A stretch of DNA of 64,000 bases, taken from positions 744,001-808,000 of the forward strand of contig JBDWTN010000007.1 of assembly GCA_039984955.1 (NCBI GenBank). Reading direction: 5' to 3'. Both the position numbers and the translations under genes were made by a program. Of this stretch, positions 24,800 through 36,525 are shown one piece after another. This DNA is from Marinobacter alexandrii. Lineage in GTDB: Bacteria > Bacteroidota > Bacteroidia > Cytophagales > Cyclobacteriaceae. Position 1 is the stretch's first letter, and each line of letters begins with the position of its first letter. The notes under the pieces were generated by a model that was not told the DNA's origin, searched no databases, and was given only the letters and a program-made list of their open reading frames with translations.

Positions 24800-25584
24800 T
24801 GGATTGGGATAGGTCTCTCCTCCCTGTGTCTATTGAGATGAAGATCCATATGATGATATAAACTTAATCGAAAAATATGACGCTTTTCATAACTAAATGG
24901 CGATCCTTTATGGCGAAAAGTAAACATATAGCCTCCTTGTATTTGAAATTGCTCACTCAGATTATATCCAAGTCCCGCAAAAGAACGATTATCTTCTAAA
25001 TGATTATAAACAATTGACTTGCCCGCCTGAATAAAGATTTCATTGTAAAGAGACAAAAAGAGTGTATGATTTTCGAATGCTGGTTTATTCAGAGGAATAT
25101 AAACAGTCATTTTATATCTGAAACGGTGAGTCAACTTAAATGATGAGCCTTTTTCATAATCACGTCTCCATCTCTGCTCCATTCTTAGTTGATGGTATAG
25201 TTTAATATGGTCAAAAGGAGTAGCAAGTACCGCTTGCTGCCAAAGACGGTATTGCGGAACAATTTTGTCCACATCTGGATCATTTTGATTAGGCGCCCAG
25301 TAGAATGGATGTACAACACCTACAGTAATATCAAGGTATTTCTTTAGTGTGTAAGTAGCTCCAAACCTTAGATAAACTTGAGCCATATCGTCAAACCCAT
25401 TTTTCTTCCTCACATGATATTCACCATAGTAGGCCCAACGGTCGTTGAAATGATATTTGGTATAAACTCCAAGCCAAACACCTGTAGTAGAAGTAATCTC
25501 TTTTTCAAGTGGTGGAGCCTGTTGGGCACTAAGACAGAAGGCGCTGATCATAAACATCATGACCAATACTCTAGAGAGATTCAT
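24796..25584 (-). CDS. DUF2490 family predicted outer-membrane protein
   Basis: The 262-residue protein has a signal peptide (cleavage near LSAQ, residue 20). A run of amphipathic strands rich in Tyr, Phe, Arg and His follows (YHFNDRWAYYGEYHVRKK, YHQLRMEQRWRRDYEKG, LTHRFRYKMTVYIPL), the pattern of the DUF2490 beta-barrel family. The function of the family is not established. It is a single gene converging on the CoA-binding protein gene. Confidence 0.8.
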   Translation of the reverse strand: MNLSRVLVMMFMISAFCLSAQQAPPLEKEITSTTGVWLGVYTKYHFNDRWAYYGEYHVRKKNGFDDMAQVYLRFGATYTLKKYLDITVGVVHPFYWAPNQNDPDVDKIVPQYRLWQQAVLATPFDHIKLYHQLRMEQRWRRDYEKGSSFKLTHRFRYKMTVYIPLNKPAFENHTLFLSLYNEIFIQAGKSIVYNHLEDNRSFAGLGYNLSEQFQIQGGYMFTFRHKGSPFSYEKRHIFRLSLYHHMDLHLNRHREERPIPIH

Positions 25585-25609
25585 GCGGTAGGTAGTTAGG
25601 TGCGTTAAA

Positions 25610-25646
25610 ATTGAACTTTTTCAAGTAGAAAATTGAATTTTTCAAG
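25610..25646. repeat. Tandem direct repeat with internal dyads
   Basis: Two near-identical units, 25610-25625 and 25632-25646, share ATTGAAnTTTTTCAAG, differing in one base and one length step. Each unit is itself an imperfect inverted repeat (TTGAA...TTCAA). They lie 26 bases upstream of the DUF2490 start, so they may be an operator for that gene or part of the upstream region of gyrB. Confidence 0.4.
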
Positions 25647-25858
25647 ATAAAAATCATTCAATTAATCAATAAGTCTCATTTTATTTTTTCCTCTTCAATT
25701 ATTCATCCTTGATTTCTCCATTGTTCAATCGCACTAATTTTGATCGCGAGATGATGTAAGGATGATTGATTTTGAAAGGGCATTGCAAATTTGATTGAAA
25801 CTCAAATCTACATCTGATTTTAAGCATCAAAAACATCATAAAATAGGGATAATTTTAG
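25647..25858. other. AT-rich intergenic stretch between DUF2490 and gyrB
   Basis: The whole gap between the two divergent genes is 382 bp (25585-25966). Apart from the tandem repeat at its left end and the gyrB -7 box at its right end I see no gene, tRNA-like fold or terminator in it. Confidence 0.5.
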
Positions 25859-25866
25859 TATTTTTG
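25859..25866 (+). promoter_or_regulatory. -7 promoter box TATTTTTG for gyrB
   Basis: A match to TAnnTTTG lying 100 bases before the gyrB ATG, which would give a leader of about 95 bases. No matching -33 element is obvious. Confidence 0.35.
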
Positions 25867-25957
25867 CAAATTGAAAATGACTACATTTTAAACACTTAAG
25901 AGCCTATTCAAGCAATTGAAAAAACAACTAATAAGAGCTCTGAATGCTGTTTTTTAA

Positions 25958-27925
<1,968 letters not shown>

Positions 27926-27927
27926 AA

Positions 27928-28050
27928 TTATTTGGATATAATTATCTGATACATTGCTTGGATAAACTTCCAAATTACAGCAAACGTAAAAAGGATGGCA
28001 GAACCGAATGCGAAAATGATCAGAAGAAAAAAGTCTAAAATTTTTTCCAT
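27928..28050 (-). CDS. Small single-pass membrane peptide (40 residues), unannotated candidate
   Basis: Reading the minus strand from an ATG at 28050 to TAA at 27928 gives 40 residues. They start MEKILDFFLLIIFAFG, contain a continuous hydrophobic segment (about 5-28) and end in a basic, amphipathic tail (WKFIQAMYQIIISK). An A/G-rich stretch, AAAAGAGT, lies just before the start. The stop lies three bases past the convergent gyrB stop. Membrane topology is clear; expression and function are unproven. The alternative is a chance ORF in a 213-bp gap. Confidence 0.5.
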   Translation of the reverse strand: MEKILDFFLLIIFAFGSAILFTFAVIWKFIQAMYQIIISK

Positions 28051-28138
28051 ACTCTTTTAAAGTTTTAGGGTTGATTGAGAAATGAATATACTGAGTTCAA
28101 TCCAAGATTCACATGATTTGTTTAACTAATTTTCAATT

Positions 28139-29971
28139 ATGAAATATAATTTTATTAAGAAAGCATTTTCCCTTCTTTTATTTGTCAGCCTGACGTCAGT
28201 TGCCTTCACCCAAGGTTATTGGCAGCAGAAAGTCGAGTATGTAATGGACATAGATTTCAGCATAGAAAATCATCAATTCACAGGAAATCAAAAATTGAAA
28301 TATTTCAATAATAGTCCAGACACATTGAGACGTGTTTTCTACCATTTATATTTCAATGCTTTTCAACCTGAGAGTATGATGGATACCAGAAGTCGTACCA
28401 TTGAAGACCCTGATGGAAGAGTGGGTGATCGAATCTCGAAATTGAATGATTCTGAGATTGGCTATCATAAAATTCAATCTTTAACCCAAGATGGAGAAAG
28501 CGTTAGTTACAAAACTGAAGGAACTGTTCTGGAAGTAGTACTGGCGGAACCTATCCTTCCAGGTTCCGCAACCGTTTTAAATATGAATTTTCAAAGCCAG
28601 GTACCATTACAGATAAGAAGAAGCGGAAGAAATAATAAAGAAGGAATTGACTATAGTATGGCTCAGTGGTATCCAAAAATTGCTGAGTATGATGAAAGAG
28701 GTTGGCATTCACATCCCTATGTAGGCCGTGAATTCTACGCGCCTTGGGGAAACTTCAATGTAAATCTAACAATAGATAAAAATTTTGTGGTGGCGGCCAC
28801 TGGAATTCTCCAAAACCCAAATGAAATTGGGCATGGATATGAAGATGATGGAGTGAAAGTCAAAAGAAAGGGCAAAAAACTAACTTGGGAATTTGAAGCC
28901 AAAAATGTCCATGATTTTGTATGGACAGCAGACCCTGACTACACACACACCACTGCGATGGTTAATGAGGGTCCCGAACTTCATTTTTTCTATCAGAAAG
29001 GAGAAGAAACAAAGGCGTGGGAAGACCTTCCTGAACTAGCTGTTAAAGCATTCAAATTTATTGAGTCAAACTTTGGAGAATATCCATACCCTCATTATTC
29101 TATCATCCAAGGAGGTGACGGTGGAATGGAGTACCCAATGGCCACTCTTATCACAGGGAATAGAGAAATTCAAAGCTTGGCTGGTGTGACTGTACATGAA
29201 GCTCTACATAGCTGGTACCAAGGTCTATTGGCAACTAATGAAAGTTACTATGCTTGGATGGACGAAGGTTTTACAACATACGCTACTGCGGAAACGATGG
29301 CACATATTTTTGAAGGATCTAATCGCACGCAAGCAAGAAACTTTCAGACTTACATCTACTTGACCAATTCAGGTAAAGAAGAACCGTTGAGCACGCATGC
29401 TGATCATTTCGCAACTAATTCTGCATATGGTTTAGGTTCATACTATAAGGGTGCTATTGCTCTAGCTCAAATGAACTATTTAATAGGTAAAGAAAAGACT
29501 GCAAGAGCTCTTAAGAAGTACTACTATAAATGGAGGTTTAAGCATCCAGATGCTATTGATTGGATAAGAGTATTTGAAAAAGAGTCAGACATTGAGCTTG
29601 ATTGGTATCTCGACTATTGGGTAAACACGATTCATACAATAGACTATTCCTTGGATGGAGTTGAAGAGATGGAAGGCAGCACAAAAATTTCTTTGAAACG
29701 AATCGGAAAGATGCCAATGCCAATGGATGTATACGTCACATTTACTGACGGCACTAAGAAGGTTTATTACGCACCCTTGGCCATTATGAGGGGAGAGAAA
29801 AGTAACGACACTACGCTTGAAAGAGTAGTATTATCAGATTGGTCTTGGACACACCCAACCTATAGCTTTACAATCGATGTTCCAATGGATCAAATAAGCG
29901 TTATAGAACTAGATGAAAGTGGATATATGGCAGATGTAGACCGAACTAATAACAAGTGGGAAAAAGAGTAG
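28139..29971 (+). CDS. Secreted M1 family metallopeptidase
   Basis: This 610-residue zinc aminopeptidase-type protein has a signal peptide (residues about 1-25). The catalytic signature is H353EALH357 with the third ligand Glu376 (WMDEGFTTYA), 19 residues after the second His, as in M1 enzymes. The exopeptidase loop reads GGMEYP, the usual place of GxMEN, with the N-terminal-binding Glu kept. A beta-sandwich N-terminal domain precedes it (about 28-260). It is a single gene, likely an outer-face or periplasmic peptidase. Confidence 0.92.
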   Translation: MKYNFIKKAFSLLLFVSLTSVAFTQGYWQQKVEYVMDIDFSIENHQFTGNQKLKYFNNSPDTLRRVFYHLYFNAFQPESMMDTRSRTIEDPDGRVGDRISKLNDSEIGYHKIQSLTQDGESVSYKTEGTVLEVVLAEPILPGSATVLNMNFQSQVPLQIRRSGRNNKEGIDYSMAQWYPKIAEYDERGWHSHPYVGREFYAPWGNFNVNLTIDKNFVVAATGILQNPNEIGHGYEDDGVKVKRKGKKLTWEFEAKNVHDFVWTADPDYTHTTAMVNEGPELHFFYQKGEETKAWEDLPELAVKAFKFIESNFGEYPYPHYSIIQGGDGGMEYPMATLITGNREIQSLAGVTVHEALHSWYQGLLATNESYYAWMDEGFTTYATAETMAHIFEGSNRTQARNFQTYIYLTNSGKEEPLSTHADHFATNSAYGLGSYYKGAIALAQMNYLIGKEKTARALKKYYYKWRFKHPDAIDWIRVFEKESDIELDWYLDYWVNTIHTIDYSLDGVEEMEGSTKISLKRIGKMPMPMDVYVTFTDGTKKVYYAPLAIMRGEKSNDTTLERVVLSDWSWTHPTYSFTIDVPMDQISVIELDESGYMADVDRTNNKWEKE

Positions 29972-29980
29972 TATTCTATC

Positions 29981-31039
29981 CTACTTGGATACAGTTCCTT
30001 TCAAAGTAATTATTTGCGTTGGAGCTACGGGATCGTTTGAATAAATAGTAATCGACTTGTATTGGTTTCCACGCATCTCAGAGGTATCAAAAAAGACTTT
30101 AAGCATTTGACTTTTTCCTTTTTTGATACCTTTATTTTTCACTTCATAAGTAATGCAACTGCAATTTGATTTTATCGCTCTGAAAAAGAGTTTTTCCTTT
30201 CCAGCATTAAGCAGTTCAAACTCAGCTTCAACTTTTGCTCCAACACTTATTTTTCCGAAATCAAATGATCTATTGGATATTTGAAGCTTTGCTGCATTAT
30301 CTAACTCATTAGCAGTCATTTCTGGGAAAAACTCTTCAATTACAGCTATCACAGAAAGGTTTTCTTCCGTGTTACTAAGCTTAATATTGTCACTCACATA
30401 ACCATAATCCTTCTTTGCAATCGGATCATATATTATCTTTAATTGACCTACCTGTCGAGGGTTCAAAAAGCCTTCTTTGAGTGAAAGGCTTATATGATCT
30501 GGATATGTTAAAAGACTATCATTCAAGAAAGCAATAGTATCAGACGAATTATAGATATCGAATAATTTTTCTACTTGCTTTTCAGTTGTCATCTTACCCA
30601 TATTCAACCCTCGGTATTTTATCCTGAAATCTCCAAGAACAATTGGGAATTCCTCTTCAGGTGTCTTTGGTTTTGGTTTTACAAACCCCATGATATAAAG
30701 AGTTTGATTAGAAGCTGCGTCAGTCGTAGTTAACCGGAGCGACTTTCTGAAACGTCCAGGTCTATTTCTTGGGTTATACTTTGCCTTCACATAACCTGAA
30801 TCGCCAGGCATTACTTCCTCCCTAGTCCACCCAGGCGTGGTACAGCCGCATGAAGCTTTTACATTCATAATACGAATGGGGATATCACCGTTATTTACAA
30901 AACTAAAGGTAAATTCAGCAGCTCCTTTCTCTTCCCTTATTTCTCCAAAATCATGATCTACTACCTCAAAATTTAAGTTAGACTGCCCATTTAATTGAAT
31001 TAGGCAAATTGTTAAAAGGGCTGAAAAAAATACTTTCAT
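29981..31039 (-). CDS. Secreted protein with two DUF1573 domains
   Basis: The 352-residue exported protein has a signal peptide (MKVFFSALLTICLIQLNGQ). It has two Ig-like DUF1573 modules, at about 25-120 (DHDFGEIREEKGAAEFTFSF, ASCGCTTP) and about 250-352 (FDFGKISVGAKVEAEFEL, SNCSCITYE). The paired Cys-Gly-Cys or Cys-Ser-Cys in each is typical of the family. A middle region of similar strand pattern may be a third, degenerate module. The function of the family is unknown. The ATG at 31039 is chosen over the GTG at 31060 because it gives a standard signal peptide. Confidence 0.87.
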   Translation of the reverse strand: MKVFFSALLTICLIQLNGQSNLNFEVVDHDFGEIREEKGAAEFTFSFVNNGDIPIRIMNVKASCGCTTPGWTREEVMPGDSGYVKAKYNPRNRPGRFRKSLRLTTTDAASNQTLYIMGFVKPKPKTPEEEFPIVLGDFRIKYRGLNMGKMTTEKQVEKLFDIYNSSDTIAFLNDSLLTYPDHISLSLKEGFLNPRQVGQLKIIYDPIAKKDYGYVSDNIKLSNTEENLSVIAVIEEFFPEMTANELDNAAKLQISNRSFDFGKISVGAKVEAEFELLNAGKEKLFFRAIKSNCSCITYEVKNKGIKKGKSQMLKVFFDTSEMRGNQYKSITIYSNDPVAPTQIITLKGTVSK

Positions 31040-31093
31040 TTTAGATCTGTTTTGTTTCACAATTTAAGACGAAATACAAAGGTTCAAATTATA

Positions 31094-31101
31094 TAGGTTT
31101 G
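31094..31101 (+). promoter_or_regulatory. -7 promoter box TAGGTTTG for trpS
   Basis: A match to TAnnTTTG lying 16 bases before the trpS ATG, which would leave about an 11-base leader. It lies in the 78-bp gap to the divergent DUF1573 gene. Confidence 0.35.
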
Positions 31102-31117
31102 TACAAATTTTTAATTA

Positions 31118-32089
31118 ATGGCGCGAATACTTACAGGTATACAAAGTTCTGGAAAACCACATTTAGGCAATCTACTTGGGGCAATATTGCCAGCCATTGA
31201 GTTGTCTAAGAAAAAAGAAAATGAATCTTTCTTTTTCATTGCAGATTTACACTCCCTTACAACCATTAAAGATTCAAAAATACGAATAGAAAATACAAAT
31301 GCAGTAGCTGCCGCCTGGTTAGCTTGTGGGTTTGATACTTCCGCAAACACGTTCTACAGACAATCTCGTGTCCCCGCATGCTGTGAACTTACATGGTATT
31401 TGAATTGCTTTACCCCATTTCCAATGCTCGCCAATGCGCATTCATTTAAAGATAAAGCAGAGAGACTTTCGGATGTCAATGCAGGTTTATTTGATTATCC
31501 TGTGTTGATGGCTTCTGACATCCTTCTATATGACGCTAATTTTGTGCCAGTAGGTAAAGATCAAAAACAACATTTGGAGATGACAAGAGACATGGCGTCA
31601 TCCTTCAATCATCAATTTGGAGAAACTTTTACAGTGCCAGAGGCCCTTATTGACGATGAAGTTATGACCATTCCAGGAACAGATGGTCAGAAAATGAGCA
31701 AAAGTTATGGCAATATTATTGACGTATTTCTTCCTGAGAAAAAGCTAAGAAAGAATGTAATGCAGATTCTTACTGACAGTACGCCCTTAGAAGAACCAAA
31801 AAATCCAGATACTGACCATGTTTTCGCCATATATAAACTATTAGCATCGGAAGAACAGACGCAAGAAATGCGGAAAAACTATGAAGGTGGAAACTATGGG
31901 TATGGTCATGCAAAACAAGAATTATTTGAACTCTTGCTTAATAAATTCAGAGATGAAAGGGAGAAGTATGATTATTACATGAGTAATCTAGACGAGTTAG
32001 AGCTTGAGCTTAGTAAAGGAGAAGAAAAAGCCGCCGAAGTAGCCGATCAAGTTCTGAATCGAGTGAAAACGAAATTAGGATTCGCATAA
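31118..32089 (+). CDS. trpS: Tryptophanyl-tRNA synthetase
   Basis: This 323-residue class I synthetase charges tRNA-Trp. It has the HIGH-equivalent GKPHLGNLLG near the N-terminus, the KMSKS loop (DGQKMSKSYGN) and family segments such as YLNCFTPFPMLANAHSFKDKAE and LMASDILLYDANFVPVGKDQKQHLEMTRDMA. It precedes the phosphohexomutase gene by ten bases and is probably cotranscribed with it. Confidence 0.96.
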   Translation: MARILTGIQSSGKPHLGNLLGAILPAIELSKKKENESFFFIADLHSLTTIKDSKIRIENTNAVAAAWLACGFDTSANTFYRQSRVPACCELTWYLNCFTPFPMLANAHSFKDKAERLSDVNAGLFDYPVLMASDILLYDANFVPVGKDQKQHLEMTRDMASSFNHQFGETFTVPEALIDDEVMTIPGTDGQKMSKSYGNIIDVFLPEKKLRKNVMQILTDSTPLEEPKNPDTDHVFAIYKLLASEEQTQEMRKNYEGGNYGYGHAKQELFELLLNKFRDEREKYDYYMSNLDELELELSKGEEKAAEVADQVLNRVKTKLGFA

Positions 32090-32099
32090 AAATTGTAAA

Positions 32100-33800
32100 A
32101 TGACTGCTGAACAAAAAGCAAATCAGTGGCTCAAAGCAGCCAACATAGACGAGATATCTAAAAAGGAAATACAGAACCTATTGGAGACTAAAGAAGAGCT
32201 TGATGAAGCTTTTCTAAATGATTTAGAATTTGGTACCGGCGGATTGAGAGGTATCATGGGTATAGGAACTAGCCGAATCAATAAGTTCACAATCGGGATG
32301 GCGACTCAAGGATTCTCAAACTATTTAAAGACGCAATTTGATGAAGTAAAAGTGGCAATTGCATATGACAGCCGCAATAACAGCCATCTATTTGCTCAGA
32401 CCGCTGCAGATGTTTTTTCTGCAAATGGCATAAAGGTTTTTTTGTTTGAGAACTTAAGACCAACTCCCGAATTATCGTTCGCTATTCGTCATCTGGAATG
32501 TCAGGGAGGGATTGTTATTACGGCTTCTCATAATCCAAAGGAATACAATGGATATAAAGCATACTGGTCAGACGGAGGCCAGATTGTCTCGCCTCATGAT
32601 AAGAACATCATTTCAGAGGTTAATAAGATAGACTCTATCGAGAATATTAATTTCAATGGAAACAAAGAGTTAATTCAGCTTATCGGTGAGGACATTGATC
32701 AAGCATATCTGGATATGGTCAAGAATCTATCTCTTTCGCCTGATTCAATTCAAAATAATAGTGATTTAAAAATTGTCTACTCCTCTATTCACGGCACTGG
32801 AATCACTTTAATACCAAGAGCTCTTCATGAATTGGGTTTCAAAAATATCTACACTGTTAAGGAACAAGAAAATCCTGATGGTGACTTCCCTACGGTCATA
32901 TATCCAAATCCTGAAGAAAAAGAGGCAATGTCACTCGCTCTCCAAGAAGCAGAAAAAATTGATGCGGATATTGTTCTGGCAACAGACCCAGATGCCGATC
33001 GAGTCGGAATAGCTGTTAAAAACTCCAACAATGAGTTTCAATTGCTCAATGGAAATCAAACAGGAGTTTTGATTGTCTATTATCTAATCAAAAAATGGAG
33101 CGAAAAAGGACTCAATGGAAATGAGTACGTCGGCAAAACAATTGTAACTACTGAACTCATTCGAGAGATCGCAAATAGCCATAAAATAAAATGTTACGAT
33201 ACGCTTACCGGATTCAAGTGGATCGCAAATATGATCAAGGAAAAGCAAGGAAAAGAAGTATTCATAGGTGGTGGTGAAGAGAGTTATGGCTATATGATAG
33301 GCGAAGAAGTTAGAGATAAAGACGCTGTAGCTAGCAGTGTAGTCATCGTAGAACTAGTTGCTTGGGCTAAAGAAAAAGGATATAGTCTTTTCGAATTGTT
33401 GAACAACATTTACAAAAAATACGGATTCTACTATGAAGAATTAAAATCAATCACGAAGAAAGGAATAAAAGGAGCTGAAGAGATTAAAATCATGATGGAA
33501 AGCTTCAGATCAAATCCACCTAAAAAACTTGCCGGATCGGAAGTTATCGAAGTAATTGATTATCTGACAGGAGATAAGCTATCATCGGGCAAAAAAGAGG
33601 CTCTCGCTTTTCCAAAATCTAATGTGCTGCAGTACATTACTGACGATAAAACCAAAGTGAGCATCAGGCCTTCCGGTACTGAACCAAAAATAAAATTTTA
33701 CTTTTCAGTTAAAGGCAAAATAGAAAATGATGATTATTTTGAGAGTGAAGAAAAATTAAAAAATAAAGTACATAACTTGTTGAATGACTTGAATTTGTGA
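32100..33800 (+). CDS. Phosphoglucomutase/phosphomannomutase family phosphohexomutase
   Basis: This 566-residue enzyme interconverts hexose 1- and 6-phosphates. The phosphoserine loop is TASHNPKEYNGYK with Ser143, the Mg2+ loop is ATDPDADRVG, the sugar-binding loop is GGGEESYGYMIGE and the phosphate-binding loop is SIRPSGTEPKIKFYF, all in the normal order. The length and GGLRG start place it with the PgcA/PGM2 subgroup. Its position near pgi (1.1 kb on) fits a role in hexose phosphate metabolism. Confidence 0.93.
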   Translation: MTAEQKANQWLKAANIDEISKKEIQNLLETKEELDEAFLNDLEFGTGGLRGIMGIGTSRINKFTIGMATQGFSNYLKTQFDEVKVAIAYDSRNNSHLFAQTAADVFSANGIKVFLFENLRPTPELSFAIRHLECQGGIVITASHNPKEYNGYKAYWSDGGQIVSPHDKNIISEVNKIDSIENINFNGNKELIQLIGEDIDQAYLDMVKNLSLSPDSIQNNSDLKIVYSSIHGTGITLIPRALHELGFKNIYTVKEQENPDGDFPTVIYPNPEEKEAMSLALQEAEKIDADIVLATDPDADRVGIAVKNSNNEFQLLNGNQTGVLIVYYLIKKWSEKGLNGNEYVGKTIVTTELIREIANSHKIKCYDTLTGFKWIANMIKEKQGKEVFIGGGEESYGYMIGEEVRDKDAVASSVVIVELVAWAKEKGYSLFELLNNIYKKYGFYYEELKSITKKGIKGAEEIKIMMESFRSNPPKKLAGSEVIEVIDYLTGDKLSSGKKEALAFPKSNVLQYITDDKTKVSIRPSGTEPKIKFYFSVKGKIENDDYFESEEKLKNKVHNLLNDLNL

Positions 33801-33914
33801 ACGAATCCCTAATTATTGGATTAAATTTACCAAAAGTGTTAATTTGCGAAGATTAGAAAGATTGTGTTTGCAATTCTTCCAATAACGAGTCACCAAATCT
33901 AACCCTAAACTGAA

Positions 33915-34922
33915 TTGAGTAACGTATTACTAAATTTCTTTCTTGTAATCGTAGGATTCGTTCTCCTTATCAAAGGAGCTGATTATCTTGTCAATGGGGC
34001 ATCTTCTTTAGCCAAACGCTTTAATGTATCTGATATTGCTATTGGCCTAACGGTCGTAGCAATGGGGACTTCTGCTCCGGAATTAGTTGTTAACATTATT
34101 TCCGGATCGGTACAAGATGTGGGGAGTGGTGCCAATGAAGTAGTATTTGGGAATATTATAGGCTCTAACATTTTCAACATCTTCCTGATCTTGGGAATCG
34201 CCAGTATCATTTATCCATTAACAGTTGAAAGAAATGCTCTTTGGAAAGAAGTTCCTTACTCCCTACTAGCAACTTTTATATTTTTCATCCTAGTAAACGA
34301 TGCTCTATTTTTTGGGTCAGACACAAACTCGCTTGATACAAAAGACGGGATCATTTTACTTGCAATGTTCGTGCTCTTCTTGGTTTATATTTTCATGAAC
34401 TTGAATAGAAACCCAGAAGCTGAAGTAGAGGATATAGAGATTCATGGAAGTTTGAAAACAACAATCATGATTGTGCTTGGAATTGTAGGGCTTGTATTTG
34501 GAGGTAATCTCATCGTTGAGAATGCGGTTACAATTGCTAAATTTTATCATGTAAGTGATAAAATGATAGGGTTAACTATACTAGCTGCAGGTACCTCACT
34601 ACCAGAGCTTGCCACTTCGGCAGTAGCAGCTTTTCATAAAAAATCGGACTTAGCTGTGGGAAACATTGTTGGGTCCAACATTTTCAATTTACTTCTTGTA
34701 CTTGGAGCAACAGCAATCGTTCACTCTCCGTTAGTATTCACACCAACATTAAATACGGATCTTTACATTGTCATGATAGGCACATTGATGCTTTTCGTAT
34801 TCATGTTTACCCTCAATAAATTCAAACTGGATAGATCTGAGGGGATCATTTACATAGTAGGATTTTTAATCTATTCATATTATCTATTTGTCAGGGAACA
34901 AATCCTTCCTGGATTTTTTTAA
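33915..34922 (+). CDS. Calcium/sodium antiporter, CaCA family (YrbG-like)
   Basis: This 335-residue inner-membrane exchanger has the duplicated alpha-repeats of the family. Repeat 1 has AMGTSAPELVVNIISG and GNIIGSNIFNIFLILG; repeat 2 has AAGTSLPELATSAVAAF and GNIVGSNIFNLLLVLG. About ten hydrophobic segments are visible in two inverted halves. The only start that keeps the first membrane segment is a TTG at 33915; the next ATG lies in the first alpha-repeat. It precedes pgi by 13 bases and is probably cotranscribed. Confidence 0.9.
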   Translation: MSNVLLNFFLVIVGFVLLIKGADYLVNGASSLAKRFNVSDIAIGLTVVAMGTSAPELVVNIISGSVQDVGSGANEVVFGNIIGSNIFNIFLILGIASIIYPLTVERNALWKEVPYSLLATFIFFILVNDALFFGSDTNSLDTKDGIILLAMFVLFLVYIFMNLNRNPEAEVEDIEIHGSLKTTIMIVLGIVGLVFGGNLIVENAVTIAKFYHVSDKMIGLTILAAGTSLPELATSAVAAFHKKSDLAVGNIVGSNIFNLLLVLGATAIVHSPLVFTPTLNTDLYIVMIGTLMLFVFMFTLNKFKLDRSEGIIYIVGFLIYSYYLFVREQILPGFF

Positions 34923-34935
34923 AACACTTTGAATC

Positions 34936-36525
34936 ATGCTACCAAAAATTGACCCAACGACCACTAAGTCATGGGTGAAATTGACTGAACTTGTTTCTGA
35001 GAAAACAGACATTCAGAAATTGCTAAAAGAGAATTCACGAGAAGATGATCTTACGTTTGATCACAAGGACTTCTACTTTGATTTTTCAAAAAACGAATTG
35101 ACTAAAGAGGTACTTGACCAAAGTATCAATCTAGCTAAAGAATGCCACCTTGAAGAAGCCATAAAAGCAATGTTTGATGGTTCTAAGATAAATGAAACAG
35201 AAAACAGAAAAGTATTGCATACAGCTTTGAGAGCTGGTAAAAATTCTGATGTTTTATATGAGCTAGAAAAAATCAAATCTTTTACAGGAAAACTTCACAA
35301 AGGTGAGTGGATAGGATTTTCGGGAAAAAAAATTACCGATATTGTTAATATCGGAATTGGTGGATCAGACCTTGGCCCCAAGATAATTACACATGCACTC
35401 AAACCTTACTGGAAGAACATCAATCCTCACTTTGTCTCAAATGTAGATGCCGCGCAACTAGTGGAAACACTTGAACATTTGAATCCTGAAACAACATTAT
35501 TTATTATAGCCTCAAAAACTTTTACTACTCAAGAAACTATTACAAATGCAATTTCTGCTAGAAGTTGGTTTCTACAAAACGGCGGTTCAGAAGTAGATGT
35601 TAGTAAGCATTTTGTGGCTGTCAGCACTAATGAAAGTGCTGTTGTTGATTTTGGAATTTCTTCTGAAAACATGTTTGAATTTTGGGATTGGGTAGGCGGA
35701 AGGTTTTCACTTTGGTCTGCCATTGGGCTTAGTATAGCTAGTGCTATTGGTTATGAGCACTTTGAAAAATTACTTGCCGGAGCAAGAGAAATGGATGAGC
35801 ATTTTATGAATGCTGATTTGGAAGAAAATATACCGGTCATCTCAGCCATGATCGGCGTATGGTATAACAATTTTCTGAACTATGATTCATTCGCAATCCT
35901 TCCATACGACCATCGCCTAAGATTCCTTCCCTCCTATTTGCAACAAGTTGATATGGAGAGCAATGGTAAATCTATTGATCGCTCGGGTAACAAAATAACA
36001 CATCAAACAGGACCAATTATCTGGGGAGAACCAGGTACTAATGGGCAACATGCTTTTTATCAACTCATCCATCAAGGAAGCAAAATCGTTCCATGCGAAT
36101 TTATAGCTATCGCAAAACCTGCACATAATCATGATGATCATCATGAGAAACTTCTTGCAAACTTTTTCGCTCAATCTGAGGCTCTTTTGACGGGCAAAAA
36201 AAGAGATCAAGTATTAAAAGAACTTGGTGAAGATGCGAATCAAACGCTAATCAATTCGAAGATTTTTGAAGGTAATAGACCCTCAACTAGTATTCTGATC
36301 AAAGAGTTAACTCCGTTTAACTTAGGAAAGTTGATTGCATTCTATGAACATCGTGTCTTCACACAGGGCGTAATCTGGAACATTTTTAGTTTTGATCAAT
36401 GGGGAGTTGAACTTGGAAAACAACTTTCAAAACCTATTCTAGAAGAAATCAGATCTAGAAAAGAAGGAGATCACGATACTTCCACCAATTCATTGATGCG
36501 GGCCTATTACGCCATGCGTAAATGA
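34936..36525 (+). CDS. pgi: Glucose-6-phosphate isomerase
   Basis: This 529-residue glycolytic enzyme converts glucose 6-phosphate to fructose 6-phosphate. Visible signature regions are VNIGIGGSDLGPKI, ASKTFTTQET, FEFWDWVGGRFSLWSAIG (active-site region), WGEPGTNGQHAFYQLIHQG (catalytic Glu and His) and FDQWGVELGKQL (signature 2 with the lysine). It is near full family length. Its 3' end overlaps the convergent rRNA methyltransferase gene by 19 bases. Confidence 0.96.
   Translation: MLPKIDPTTTKSWVKLTELVSEKTDIQKLLKENSREDDLTFDHKDFYFDFSKNELTKEVLDQSINLAKECHLEEAIKAMFDGSKINETENRKVLHTALRAGKNSDVLYELEKIKSFTGKLHKGEWIGFSGKKITDIVNIGIGGSDLGPKIITHALKPYWKNINPHFVSNVDAAQLVETLEHLNPETTLFIIASKTFTTQETITNAISARSWFLQNGGSEVDVSKHFVAVSTNESAVVDFGISSENMFEFWDWVGGRFSLWSAIGLSIASAIGYEHFEKLLAGAREMDEHFMNADLEENIPVISAMIGVWYNNFLNYDSFAILPYDHRLRFLPSYLQQVDMESNGKSIDRSGNKITHQTGPIIWGEPGTNGQHAFYQLIHQGSKIVPCEFIAIAKPAHNHDDHHEKLLANFFAQSEALLTGKKRDQVLKELGEDANQTLINSKIFEGNRPSTSILIKELTPFNLGKLIAFYEHRVFTQGVIWNIFSFDQWGVELGKQLSKPILEEIRSRKEGDHDTSTNSLMRAYYAMRK

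Noticed and set aside
33801-33914. Possible frameshift or missing start at the Na+/Ca2+ exchanger
   Set aside because: The TTG at 33915 gives a complete first membrane segment, so no defect needs to be assumed.
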